A program made the translations under genes and the position numbers. Below are positions 1 through 8,784 of a stretch of DNA of 64,000 nt, piece after piece. The notes beneath the pieces are model-generated. The model searched no databases. It was not told the origin of the DNA and saw only the letters and a program-made list of their open reading frames with translations. The stretch spans positions 3,140,534 to 3,204,533 of the forward strand of contig NZ_AP018222.1 in NCBI RefSeq assembly GCF_002368035.1, given 5' to 3'. Source of the DNA: Nostoc linckia NIES-25. Lineage in GTDB: Bacteria > Cyanobacteriota > Cyanobacteriia > Cyanobacteriales > Nostocaceae. Every line of letters begins with the position of its first letter. Within the stretch, counting starts at the first letter, position 1.

Positions 1-431
1 CCGTTATAACCTTGGAAATCCTGGTACTGTCGCGCTTCAGATTCCGGTACTCGAATTCCTTCTGATGGTGGAGTTACCCAGTGAGCGCGATGTTCGGCAT
101 CACGGTAGTATACACGCCCATTCTTGGAAAGATAGTACTTACCTTGCGCTCCTTCTTGGGGAGCATTTTTATGCTGGTTGTAGAGGTAGTAAAGTGCTGC
201 TGCACCGGCTAAAATCGCCACTTTTTGACCGCCAGATAAGCCCTTTTTAACTTCGGGTTGGGTGCTGCGATCGCTCACTGTTCTACCAACGCTATCATCA
301 ACTGGTGGTGGTACATTAGCAGTTCGGGAACCGCCTCCGCAGCTACTCAGCAATGGCACTGTTAGCAATGCCGAAAGCAAAACAGCCAGCAAACGTGAAA
401 CTACTTTACGTTCTTTATATATTGTAATCAT
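1..431 (-). CDS. Putative lipoprotein, 3' end outside window
   Basis: Reading the minus strand from an ATG at 431 gives an open frame of 143 codons that runs off the left edge, so the C-terminus is missing. The N-terminus is a lipoprotein signal: basic MITIYKERK, a hydrophobic stretch, then the lipobox LSSC near residue 31 followed by glycines. After a Pro/Asp-rich linker come a short hydrophobic alanine-rich segment (VAILAGAAALYYLY) and a tyrosine-rich part (KYYLSKNGRVYYRDAEHRA). I do not recognise the family. An envelope-anchored protein is inferred from the lipobox only. It is transcribed divergently from the cassette starting at 771. Confidence 0.6.
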   Translation of the reverse strand, partial: MITIYKERKVVSRLLAVLLSALLTVPLLSSCGGGSRTANVPPPVDDSVGRTVSDRSTQPEVKKGLSGGQKVAILAGAAALYYLYNQHKNAPQEGAQGKYYLSKNGRVYYRDAEHRAHWVTPPSEGIRVPESEARQYQDFQGYN

Positions 432-770
432 CGGATCTCATCATCACCTACGTTTACTAAAAGCCTTGCTGTTGTAGCAACAGAGTTAGAGTTCCTGTTA
501 GTTTACCTGGAATTACAAAAACATTTACCGCTGATTTACAACAGCACAACTACAGCATTTCATTAACATAATGAGCAAATTTATGGAATATTACATCTTG
601 CCTTTGAGGGAAACTCACTTCATCCCAACGAAATATTTTGTTGATTTTTGATTTCTTCCCTATAAATAAAAGGCAAAAATATTCAGCAATTTCTCGGTTA
701 TTTTTAGGTGGCTTAATAACTTAGAAAGATACAGGTATCACGATGATATTTGTCAAATAATACACTAAAT
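432..770. promoter_or_regulatory. Divergent intergenic region upstream of the ATPase-nuclease cassette
   Basis: This is 339 bases of AT-rich sequence between the divergent lipoprotein gene and the three-gene cassette. A weak promoter-like pair reads to the right: TTGTTG at 639-644, 17 bases, TATAAA at 661-666. No operator-like palindrome stands out. The promoter reading is inference. Confidence 0.3.
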
Positions 771-1427
771 ATGACATCACAAAACACAGCCCAAACTAGA
801 ACTCGTGTGCTTTTAGCTTTGTGGGATTTGGGGGGAATTCAGCAGCAAGTGAGTAAAGGTTTACTCACAAAACGAATTGTATCTAAAACTAAAAAGGTAG
901 CAGATTATCAAGGCATATTCGAGGAATTACAGAATCAAGGAGCGATCGCAATTTCCAAAAAGGGATATTCTCTGATATCTCCCAAGGGATTAGAGGTATT
1001 GGGTGATGGTTTGAGGAGTGATGATTTTAAATTTGAAGGGACGATTGTCGGAACTTGGGCTGCGAATGCGTTGGTTAAGTGGATTAGCCAGATTAATGTT
1101 GCCGTAAGTAGTACAAATGTAGCAGTTAATGGGAAGAGTGGGGCGATCGCTTCTTACGACGAGTTTAAGTCAGTGGCGTTACAAGTCTACGACAAGTTGA
1201 ACCAAAACTACAACTTAGACGATCTAGTCCCAATTTATCGCATTAGGAGAGAAATAGGCGATCGGGTTAGTCGTGAAGATTTCAATGAATGGTTGTTAAA
1301 AATGCAGGAAAAAGACATTTTGCAACTTCAAGGTGGAAGCTTGCCAGATAACGATCCAGCTAAACTTGAAGACTCAGTAACTACTGAGGTAAGTGGACTG
1401 CGTTGCTATGCAAAACGTTTAAGCTAG
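771..1427 (+). CDS. Winged-helix-like protein, first gene of a putative defence cassette
   Basis: This 218-residue protein starts at ATG 771; an in-frame TTG at 750 would add seven residues, and neither has a clear ribosome site. The first 90 residues look like a winged helix: a helix around RVLLALWDLGG, a charged helix pair, then a beta-wing pattern (GAIAISKKGYSLISPKG). The second half is mostly helical with a conserved-looking DEFKSVALQVYDKLNQNYNLDDLVPIY segment. I do not recognise a named family. It lies 65 bases before a P-loop ATPase gene and, with it and the nuclease gene, forms an apparent operon. A DNA-binding or specificity role is inferred from fold and context only. Confidence 0.6.
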   Translation: MTSQNTAQTRTRVLLALWDLGGIQQQVSKGLLTKRIVSKTKKVADYQGIFEELQNQGAIAISKKGYSLISPKGLEVLGDGLRSDDFKFEGTIVGTWAANALVKWISQINVAVSSTNVAVNGKSGAIASYDEFKSVALQVYDKLNQNYNLDDLVPIYRIRREIGDRVSREDFNEWLLKMQEKDILQLQGGSLPDNDPAKLEDSVTTEVSGLRCYAKRLS

Positions 1428-1492
1428 TCTACAAATTTTTGTAATTTTTGTTCAGTCTCTACTAGCCCTCACAGACAAATACTTCAAAATTT

Positions 1493-3367
1493 ATGTCTAA
1501 CGATTTAATTAATGTCATCAGTAAAAACAACCCATTTCAGGGACGCTTAGTAGTCAGAAGTCATAATGTTTGGGGACAAAGTTTTCCTGATGTACCATCT
1601 TTAAATTCTCATGCTTCTGATACTGTTTATGAAGCAATCGAGAAAGTTCGTAGCAAACAGCGGCAAGTTATAGGCATTACCATCAAGGCAGAAAGAGGGC
1701 TAGGTAAAAGCCATCTTATAAGCAGAATTCGTCATAAATTGCAGATTGATGGTAGTGCCTTATTTGTTTATATGAGCCAGTGTGATGACTTAAATCGCAT
1801 TAAAACAGCATTCTTAAATACTCTTGCAAATAGTCTCAAACAATTAGGTAGTCAAGGTGTTAGCCAATGGCAGGAATTAGCAACAGCTTTAGTTAATGAA
1901 GCTTTCAAAAAAAACTATACACCTCAACAGTTAGTAAATCAATTCCCAGGTGCATTAGCTAAAAATCCTAAAGTAGTTGAAGTTTTGCGAGATAAAGTGC
2001 TGAGTATCAAGTCTGATATAGAAAATCCTGATATTCTTACCGCAATTTTATGGACTTTATCTCCCGATCCAGCTTATGAAGTATTTGCTATTCGATGGCT
2101 TGCAGGTAATAGCTTACCACATACTAAAGCTGACTCAATGGGTTTAGCTAATGTGAGTGCAGATGATAAAGAGGCTGAATCATTCAATACAGTACGGCAA
2201 ATTCTCGACTTAATTAGCGATTATAAGCCAATAGTAGTTTGCTTCGATGAAATGGAAAACTTAGGATGTAATGACGCAGGATTTACAGGATCGCAAGTGA
2301 CAGCTCTTCTAGCAAAAGATTTATATGACAAAATTAAACAGGGTATTTTACTAACATCTATATATCCTGAAACCTGGACACATCAGGTAAAAACATTACC
2401 ATTTGCTGAAGCAGTTGTAGATAGAATGGGAGAACAAATTATTGATTTAAAACATCTGAATTCTGATAATGTTATCGCTTTAGTTTCTCGATGGCTGGAA
2501 GAATTTTATCAAGAGAATGGATTAATACCTCCTCATCCAGTTTATCCATTCGATGAAGCAAAACTGCGAGACTTAGGTAAAGAAAAACCAATCGTCAGAA
2601 AAGTTTTGCAATGGTGTGCTGAAAACTTTAAACCTCTTATTGGGATAGACGAACAAGAACTAAAACACCCAGTAGAAGCTACATATAATCAACAACTAAC
2701 AGCTTTAGAAACTACGATCCAAGATTACATGGAAGATAAAGCGACTCTTGCTCAAGCACTCCGATTAGGGTTTAGTGCAGTTGTTGGTGAAACTATAGAA
2801 AATGTGGAAATTGAAAAAGTCGTAGACGTTCAAGTAAAAGCTGCTGATAAAGGCTATTTGGATTTTAAAATTGTAGGTAAAGAAAACGGAAAAAATGTCA
2901 AAATTGGCGTAGCTGTTCTACAAGAGTCTGGGGGCTTATTTGTTCAAGCTACATTGAAACGGTTAATTCGCTACAAAGATTTTGATTTAACTCGTGGTTG
3001 TTTAGTTCGCTCTAAGCAAATTAATAAAGGTGCTACTAAAGCACAAGATTATTTAAGTCAACTTTTATCAAAGGATTTAGGTGGTGAATGGGTACTATTA
3101 AAATCTGAAGACATTAAACCACTTTTAGCAGTACACTTTGTTATGAAAGGTCGTGAGGATGATGAATTAACTGAAGATCAAATCATAGATTTTATTCGCG
3201 TAAAACGGATAGCAATTGATAATTATCTTATTCGTGAAATTCTCAGCGATCCATCAGGACAAGTTCCTGAAAATGCAATTGATGAAGAAACTTCAAGTAG
3301 TAATATTCCTTTAACTAAGGTTACAGATGTAGCTAGTGTTGGTTCTAATGATTTATTTCACGAATAA
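1493..3367 (+). CDS. P-loop ATPase of the putative defence cassette
   Basis: This 624-residue protein has a Walker A motif AERGLGKS at residues 66-73 and a Walker B motif IVVCFDE at 247-253, so it should be an ATPase of the AAA/STAND-like kind. The C-terminal part (about 450-550) alternates beta strands and helices around YLDFKIVGKENGKNVKIGVA, which resembles a restriction-endonuclease-like fold without an obvious complete catalytic set. Its TAA stop overlaps the next ATG (TAATG), showing translational coupling with the nuclease gene. The 1.9-kb gene contains no HIP1 octamer, unlike both partners. The motor or switch role in a defence or DNA-processing system is inference; I know of no named family that fits. 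Confidence 0.7.
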   Translation: MSNDLINVISKNNPFQGRLVVRSHNVWGQSFPDVPSLNSHASDTVYEAIEKVRSKQRQVIGITIKAERGLGKSHLISRIRHKLQIDGSALFVYMSQCDDLNRIKTAFLNTLANSLKQLGSQGVSQWQELATALVNEAFKKNYTPQQLVNQFPGALAKNPKVVEVLRDKVLSIKSDIENPDILTAILWTLSPDPAYEVFAIRWLAGNSLPHTKADSMGLANVSADDKEAESFNTVRQILDLISDYKPIVVCFDEMENLGCNDAGFTGSQVTALLAKDLYDKIKQGILLTSIYPETWTHQVKTLPFAEAVVDRMGEQIIDLKHLNSDNVIALVSRWLEEFYQENGLIPPHPVYPFDEAKLRDLGKEKPIVRKVLQWCAENFKPLIGIDEQELKHPVEATYNQQLTALETTIQDYMEDKATLAQALRLGFSAVVGETIENVEIEKVVDVQVKAADKGYLDFKIVGKENGKNVKIGVAVLQESGGLFVQATLKRLIRYKDFDLTRGCLVRSKQINKGATKAQDYLSQLLSKDLGGEWVLLKSEDIKPLLAVHFVMKGREDDELTEDQIIDFIRVKRIAIDNYLIREILSDPSGQVPENAIDEETSSSNIPLTKVTDVASVGSNDLFHE

Positions 3368-4890
3368 TGATTAATACAGCTTTACGTTTACCAGCACCAG
3401 AAATTGAAGCATTGTTGCAAGGAAGGATAATTGCAGCAATGCCTAATAAATTTATTACTCCAGGGCGAGAATTTGCTCTTTGTCCCTCACATGAATCAAT
3501 TAATTTAATACCAGTTGAGCAGTACTATCGCTCAAGTTTTCTACCTATCGCCCATAATGCATTTACACAGCTAAATTTTCAGGGTGTTTTAATAGAACCT
3601 CAACAAATGAGCTTATTTTCACATGAGGAACAGTTAAACCTACCCCTTTTACCTTATCAAACAGTTTTAATTAAAACTTGGGCTAGGTGCGAACTATGCC
3701 AAATTATTAATAATACTGAATCTTTAGCTGGGTTATCAGAGCTAACTATTTGGACAAAAGAAGCTTTACAGGAAATATTAACGCAAAGACATAATATTTT
3801 TCTGGCATATCTGCGAGTATATCAGTTATCTAAATCAATTGAAGTTGCAATCAAATCCAACAGCCAGTTTGTTTCACTAACACAGTATCTCGATCTTTCG
3901 GAAGCAACACCTGTATTAACCGATCGCACTTTCGCCCAACGCAAGCATCAACTAGAAAATCTACAGCCACCACTGCATCCTGAACTTGAAGAATTACAAA
4001 GTGCGATCGCTTCTCTAATCATTAGCCAACCAGCAGCGAAACAATTAGACGATGATATCAAAGTATTTTTAGGTTGGAGTAGTGACAAGCTAATTAAGCA
4101 ACCCGATGCAAATTTAGCTTGGATAAATGATATAGCAAAATTAGGCGATCGCAGCATCGAACAAGACGAGAAAAAAAGCAACTACCAAGCTGGTACAGAT
4201 TTTGAAAATATCGCACGTCAAAGTCTAGAGTTTTTAGGCTTCAAAGTTGAAAGTGCTTTCAAAGGTGGTGCTGGAGGCTTAGATTTATATTGTTCAAAAC
4301 CTTACCCTATTATTTGTGAGTGTAAGGCGGGTAAGCTGATTCCGAGTCGTACTGTTGAAGAATTACTAAAACTTGGTGGGATGCACTTAGGTAAAACTCA
4401 ACTATTAACTTCAGCTAAGTTAGTAATTGGCCCTGGTAATCCATCTCCAGATACACTAAAAGCTGCTAAAGAATGGGAAGTAAGTATTATTAATGCTATG
4501 ACTTTACAAAAGCTCGTTGAATTTAAAGCAAAATACCCAGGTGCTATTAATTTAGTTGAATTGCAGCAATATCTAGAACCTGGACAGATTGACTACAAAA
4601 TTGATGAATATATTGATAAATTGGAGAAAGTGATTAAGTTGCGATCGCACATTATCGAACTTGTCAAAAATTATTTGCAAAATTCAGGCACAGAATCTGC
4701 TGGTGTCGAAGCTTTACATGGTGCTTACTTCGGTTCGCTTCCACCACAGGCATTAAAAACAGACGAAATGCACGAAATTTTAATAGAGCTTTCTTCACCA
4801 TTAACAGGCTATTTAGGAAGAATTAAAGGTAGTGATTGGAGGGGCGATCGCTTTTATTTTTTACGCGATTTACCTATTAATCTAAAATAA
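3367..4890 (+). CDS. PD-(D/E)xK nuclease-like protein of the putative defence cassette
   Basis: The 507-residue product has a clear PD-(D/E)xK nuclease core: E280 in the helix after GTDFEN, D306 in GGAGGLDLY, and E318-C-K320 in IICECKAGK. This core is followed by a helix typical of Mrr-like restriction enzymes. The N-terminal 150 residues are a separate beta-rich domain (EIEALLQGRIIAA, VLIKTWARCEL) faintly like DUF1802, which I cannot confirm. Four HIP1 sites lie inside it. It is coupled by a one-base stop/start overlap to the ATPase upstream. A DNA-cleaving effector is the best inference; an anti-plasmid or anti-phage role fits the ATPase partner and accessory neighbourhood but is unproven. 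Confidence 0.72.
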   Translation: MINTALRLPAPEIEALLQGRIIAAMPNKFITPGREFALCPSHESINLIPVEQYYRSSFLPIAHNAFTQLNFQGVLIEPQQMSLFSHEEQLNLPLLPYQTVLIKTWARCELCQIINNTESLAGLSELTIWTKEALQEILTQRHNIFLAYLRVYQLSKSIEVAIKSNSQFVSLTQYLDLSEATPVLTDRTFAQRKHQLENLQPPLHPELEELQSAIASLIISQPAAKQLDDDIKVFLGWSSDKLIKQPDANLAWINDIAKLGDRSIEQDEKKSNYQAGTDFENIARQSLEFLGFKVESAFKGGAGGLDLYCSKPYPIICECKAGKLIPSRTVEELLKLGGMHLGKTQLLTSAKLVIGPGNPSPDTLKAAKEWEVSIINAMTLQKLVEFKAKYPGAINLVELQQYLEPGQIDYKIDEYIDKLEKVIKLRSHIIELVKNYLQNSGTESAGVEALHGAYFGSLPPQALKTDEMHEILIELSSPLTGYLGRIKGSDWRGDRFYFLRDLPINLK

Positions 4891-4977
4891 ACTAGTGTAT
4901 GCTTGCCAAAAAAAGACAAATTTACTCATCTGGTTCGGCAAATAAAGATTCTATATTTCGATAATAAGACATAGGAG

Positions 4978-5340
4978 TTATCCCCAAGTTAAGATACCAG
5001 CTTGATAATTCACGACCAACGGCAGAATCTTTAGCCATTCTGAACCTAATAAAATTTCTGTAATTTCATCGCCTGCAAAAGCTAGAATCTGATACTCTTG
5101 TCCATTTAATTGCACATTACCTAAATAGACATCAAAAATTTTTTCACCCTGTGCAGTTCGTAATTCTTGATCGCGAATAAATTCCCAATCTAGAACATCT
5201 AAATCTTGTTTATTAATAGCTAAAAAGCCTGTGAACCCAGTATCTAACATGGCATCCACAGGCAGATTGAATCCATCAGATGTAATCAAATCAATTTCAA
5301 AAAATAACTGACCATTATTACCAAAGATACCCTGAATCAT
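4978..5340 (-). CDS. Retropepsin-like (clan AA) aspartic protease
   Basis: This 120-residue protein carries the aspartic protease signature DTG at residues 33-35 within the hydrophobic context AMLDTGFTGFLAI, and a second beta region ending ILLGSEWLKILPL, as in single-domain retropepsins that work as dimers. Its ATG overlaps the TGA of the upstream gene by four bases (ATGA), so the two are translated as a pair. Small cyanobacterial proteases of this type commonly occur with a small acidic partner, but their substrate is unknown. Proteolytic activity is inferred from the motif; the role of the pair, for instance as a toxin-antitoxin-like module, is open. Confidence 0.7.
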   Translation of the reverse strand: MIQGIFGNNGQLFFEIDLITSDGFNLPVDAMLDTGFTGFLAINKQDLDVLDWEFIRDQELRTAQGEKIFDVYLGNVQLNGQEYQILAFAGDEITEILLGSEWLKILPLVVNYQAGILTWG

Positions 5341-5654
5341 ATTGTACCAGTGGCTCCAGTCTCATTCAGGCAAAACATACAGTGTACAGCATTTGGGTGT
5401 CGATCGCGTGCTTGGTGACTAGCTACTTCTATATCTTCATCAATGAAATAATCTCCACTATCTGGCTCCACTGCAATATACCAGCCATAATGTTCTTCGA
5501 TATATTCTGGACGCACGCGCTCGAATATTGCGCGACAACGCTGATGAAATACTTCGCGTTCCGCTTTGCGTCTAGCAAGTTCTTCTGGTGATAAAGTGCG
5601 TTCTGGAAAGATTCTACCTCGACGTGCGGGTTGTTTTGCAGTTGATTCCGTCAT
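5337..5654 (-). CDS. Small conserved protein paired with the aspartic protease
   Basis: A 105-residue charged protein starts at ATG 5654. The N-terminal half is a basic/acidic helix (LSPEELARRKAEREVFHQRC), followed by YGWYIAVEPDSGDYFIDED and a short segment with two cysteines near the C-terminus (HCMFC). It ends inside the start of the retropepsin gene with a four-base overlap. I recognise the arrangement but no named function. It may be an adaptor, substrate or inhibitor of the protease; this is inference from coupling. Confidence 0.6.
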   Translation of the reverse strand: MTESTAKQPARRGRIFPERTLSPEELARRKAEREVFHQRCRAIFERVRPEYIEEHYGWYIAVEPDSGDYFIDEDIEVASHQARDRHPNAVHCMFCLNETGATGTI

Positions 5655-5937
5655 GGCTTAACCTTACCTCTTGACGTTGCTTTAACTTTCTTTAACTTTA
5701 TATTATGGGAACTAACAACGAACGATGCCCAATCTAAGCATCGCTATGTTGAAATTTTTCTCAGTATTTGTAATTTTTAGTGATAAACTTTACAAAAAGT
5801 TCATACTTAGCTACTGTGTATTTTCATTTACAATAGATAGTCAACTAAATACTGTCGAAGAGTCTTCTTATACTTACTACACTGGTGTTTATTAATTACA
5901 ATCCAGTAGCAAGTTTAAGACTTAGGAAAAATGAGTC

Positions 5938-6597
5938 ATGTATTATCAAATTTGGAACTTTTTTCTTCAAGAAGATAAATATAATTATTGGAAAGACAGA
6001 ATAAAAGTTCACAAAAATTTTAACAGAGTTACATGGCAAAAGATTATTGATTTTTTGTCGTTGGTTGAGCAGACTTTCGTACTCAAATATCGATTAGGGG
6101 AAACTGATAGCCTGGAGCCTTTTCTTAAGTTAGCAACAGAGAATGGTTACAATCTAACAGCAGATGAACTTGCCTGGTATTTAATCACCAGAAAACAGAT
6201 TTGGGATCTTTTTGATTTTGCACAAAAAACGCCGTCTCTTAAAGAGCAATTGCTCACTGCTAAAAGTCCACAGCATTTTGTCAACATAGCTGCGGAGAAC
6301 AACTATTACTTTTCTGTAGATGAATTAGCTTGGCTGTTAACTGAAATTAAATCGTCTTCAGAATTAGTATCAATTAACAATAGTGTTGGCGAGATTCTAA
6401 CGGTATCAAATTACGGCAGGATTGAAACAGGATACTGGATTTGGCTGGCAGAAGACTGGGGAATTGTAGCGCCATTTTGTCATCGCGATAAGCCAGGTAC
6501 TTTCTTATCTCAAAATATCAACAATCCTTTTTTACCCGATCGCTGTTTCTTACCCAAGAGCTACTTTAACCAACGCCTAATGGCAATTCATAATTAA
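5938..6597 (+). CDS. Protein with two Nif11-like repeats
   Basis: The 219-residue product holds two copies of a Nif11-like motif: residues 59-82 (LEPFLKLATENGYNLTADEL) and 111-134 (PQHFVNIAAENNYYFSVDEL), each preceded by a helical segment ending in a bulky F/W run. The remaining 80 residues form a different C-terminal domain rich in Trp, Tyr and Pro (IETGYWIWLAEDWGIVAPFC). Nif11 domains are known as leaders of ribosomal peptide precursors and as small proteins near nif genes; here there is no double-glycine cleavage site and no maturation enzyme nearby, so a peptide precursor is unlikely. It faces pgi across a hairpin at 6624-6665. Function unknown. Confidence 0.55.
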   Translation: MYYQIWNFFLQEDKYNYWKDRIKVHKNFNRVTWQKIIDFLSLVEQTFVLKYRLGETDSLEPFLKLATENGYNLTADELAWYLITRKQIWDLFDFAQKTPSLKEQLLTAKSPQHFVNIAAENNYYFSVDELAWLLTEIKSSSELVSINNSVGEILTVSNYGRIETGYWIWLAEDWGIVAPFCHRDKPGTFLSQNINNPFLPDRCFLPKSYFNQRLMAIHN

Positions 6598-6623
6598 AAT
6601 AATGAGTTTTCCATTATACAATC

Positions 6624-6665
6624 AAGCATCCTAGACTGAAGATATATCTTCTATCTAGGATGCTT
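6624..6665. terminator. Hairpin between convergent genes
   Basis: Perfect 12-bp arms AAGCATCCTAGA (6624-6635) and TCTAGGATGCTT (6654-6665), with a further small palindrome in the loop, sit between two convergent genes. No long T-run follows, so this is a probable bidirectional terminator rather than a classical one. A second small hairpin (ATTGTTG/CAACAAT) follows near 6676-6695. Confidence 0.55.
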
Positions 6666-6729
6666 CACAATAAAAAATTGTTGCAGATACAACAATTATC
6701 GACAAAATGTAATATCTGCACTAGAGTTA

Positions 6730-8316
6730 TCAGCTAGCAGAAACCGTCAAACTGCTGGGTTTATGAAGATCGCCTTGCAAAACCACACCGCGCTGATTGG
6801 CATGGAGATGACGCAAAATCTTATAAATCGGCTCAACTTGCTCTGATGCACCAGCCTTTTCGGCGAGTTCTTCTAAAGAAAGGGGAGCTTTTTCTTTTTG
6901 TAGCACTGCTACTACTCGTGTTTGTAAGTCAAGAATACTGGCCGCGGCTTTTTTGCCAGCTTCTACCCCTGGTTGATGGTAGGCGTTGATGTTGACCAAG
7001 CTAGCATATAAACCAACAGCACGTTCATACAAAGCGATTAATGCGCCTACAGTCCGGGCGTTAACTTGGGGAATAGTAACTGTTATTGAATCGCGGTGAT
7101 TTTCATAAAGTGCTTGTCGGGTTCCTTGGAGAAAACCAGCAAGATAATCACCGGATGTCACTCCCGGATCGATTTCTGCCGATGGCCCCTGACGATCTTC
7201 TAAAACTTCGATGAGGGTAGCAAAGAAATTCGGCACGCCTTCGCGCAACTGCTGGACGTAAGCATGTTGATCTGTTGAGCCTTTGTTACCATAAACGGCG
7301 ATGCCTTGATAGACAGTGTTGCCGTCTAAGTCTTTTTCCTTGCCCAAGGATTCCATTACCAACTGTTGCAGATAGCGGCTGAATAATAATAAGCTGTCCT
7401 TGTAAGGTAGAACAACCATATCTTTTTCACCCTTGCCATTGCCAGCAAAGTACCAAGACAAAGCAAGCAAGGCTGCTGGGTTACTCTTCACATCTGCGAC
7501 GCGGGTAGCATCATCCATTTCTTTTGCACCTTCGAGCATGGCGCGAACATCGATGCCTTGCAGTGCTGCTGGTACTAGCCCGACAGCAGACATTTCTGAT
7601 GTGCGTCCTCCCACCCAGTCGTACATGGGAAATCTAGCCAACCAGCCTTCCTCTTTCGCTACTTTATCGAGGTTGCTATCAGGGCTGGTAATAGCCACCG
7701 CATATTGAGCAAATTCCAAATTATGGCCGGCGTAGGCTTTTTTAACTTCAATCATGCCATTGCGAGGTTCTGGCGTTCCCCCAGATTTGGAGATTACCAA
7801 TACTAAAGTACTGGCAAGATTGTTTCCCAAATGATTGAGAATGCGATCGATACCTGCGGGATCGCTGTTATCAATAAAGTGAATTTTCAGGGGCGGGAAA
7901 TCAGGCGCCAAAGCTTCAGCGACAAATTCGGGGCCGAGGGCGGAACCACCAATACCAATAGAAATAATATCCGTGAAACGGCTCGCTCTGGGAGGATGAA
8001 TAGCACCTGTTTGGACTTTTTCCGCAAAGGCTTCGATTTGTTCGAGGGTTTGGACAATTTCTTGGGTAAGTTCTGGAGTTGGCGCTAGATCGGGATTTCG
8101 CAGCCAATAGTGTCCAACCATGCGCTTCTCATCAGGATTTGCGATCGCACCCTTCTCCAGTTGAGCCATATCCGCAAACGCCTTTTCAAACTTCGGCCGC
8201 AACGACTCCACAAAGGCATCATCGAACCGCATTCGACTTACGTCTAAGTACAGTCCCAATCCCTCGTGGAAATATAACCAGTTTTGGTATCGTTGCCAAA
8301 GTGCCCTAGCATCCAT
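6730..8316 (-). CDS. pgi: Glucose-6-phosphate isomerase
   Basis: The 528-residue protein matches the cyanobacterial Pgi form, including the sugar-isomerase (SIS) motif region IISIGIGGSALGPEFVAEAL near residues 117-135, the SKSGGTPEP phosphate-binding loop and WVGGRTSEMSAVG. It interconverts glucose-6-phosphate and fructose-6-phosphate in glycolysis, gluconeogenesis and the oxidative pentose phosphate cycle. The ATG at 8316 gives the family N-terminus MDARALWQRYQNWL. It is a single-gene unit; the C-terminal extension (PLSLEELAEKAGASEQVEPI) resembles a small winged helix and is common in cyanobacterial Pgi. Confidence 0.95.
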   Translation of the reverse strand: MDARALWQRYQNWLYFHEGLGLYLDVSRMRFDDAFVESLRPKFEKAFADMAQLEKGAIANPDEKRMVGHYWLRNPDLAPTPELTQEIVQTLEQIEAFAEKVQTGAIHPPRASRFTDIISIGIGGSALGPEFVAEALAPDFPPLKIHFIDNSDPAGIDRILNHLGNNLASTLVLVISKSGGTPEPRNGMIEVKKAYAGHNLEFAQYAVAITSPDSNLDKVAKEEGWLARFPMYDWVGGRTSEMSAVGLVPAALQGIDVRAMLEGAKEMDDATRVADVKSNPAALLALSWYFAGNGKGEKDMVVLPYKDSLLLFSRYLQQLVMESLGKEKDLDGNTVYQGIAVYGNKGSTDQHAYVQQLREGVPNFFATLIEVLEDRQGPSAEIDPGVTSGDYLAGFLQGTRQALYENHRDSITVTIPQVNARTVGALIALYERAVGLYASLVNINAYHQPGVEAGKKAAASILDLQTRVVAVLQKEKAPLSLEELAEKAGASEQVEPIYKILRHLHANQRGVVLQGDLHKPSSLTVSAS

Positions 8317-8428
8317 AGGGAAATCTCAAGTAAAGTGTTTTTCAAAAACCAGTTTAATGGAAGGTAATAGCGATCCCTGCCTAGCGTTATACAGTTTACA
8401 GTTTTAAGTGTTCGCTTAACTCTTTCCC

Positions 8429-8686
8429 TTAAACATCTGGCATAGGGATGACACGCAAAAATTTTACAATTCCACCCCTAATTTCTATACCAATCAAATA
8501 ATTATCCAGAGTGAAGCGATGAAAAATCCCTTCACTATCAAGCTGTCGTAGTTCTTTTAGTCCAGTCAGCTGCCACTTTTGGGCAAACTCGGTAAAAACA
8601 AAATCATACACCCGCTCGTAAGCAGCAGGTTCTAAATTTTTTAGGTCTAGCAAAAAAGACCTTGCATAGCGTACTTCCACACTCAC
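8429..8686 (-). CDS. RelE/ParE-like toxin
   Basis: The 85-residue product has the RelE/ParE pattern: MSVEVRYARSFLLDLKNL at the start, a helical middle, then HRFTLDNYLIGIEIRGGIVKFLRVIPM as the terminal beta strands. Proteins of this fold cleave mRNA at the ribosome or poison gyrase. It begins with GTG at 8686; no ATG is available. The gene upstream on the same strand (8785-8982) is the likely antitoxin, with a 98-base gap holding an ATTTTCG/ATTTTAG repeat. Activity cannot be judged from sequence. Confidence 0.6.
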   Translation of the reverse strand: MSVEVRYARSFLLDLKNLEPAAYERVYDFVFTEFAQKWQLTGLKELRQLDSEGIFHRFTLDNYLIGIEIRGGIVKFLRVIPMPDV

Positions 8687-8784
8687 TAAGGGTTATACCA
8701 TTTTGGATTTTCGATTTTCGATTTTAGATTTCTTGCAAACAAGCAAGCTACGCATACTGGTACAAAATCAAAAGCACTCCTGCA

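Noticed and set aside
65..477. Two plus-strand open frames at the left edge
   Set aside because: They are shadows of the minus-strand lipoprotein gene, which has a convincing signal peptide and lipobox.
5938..6597. Nif11-type peptide precursor
   Set aside because: No double-glycine site, no short core peptide and no maturation enzyme nearby.
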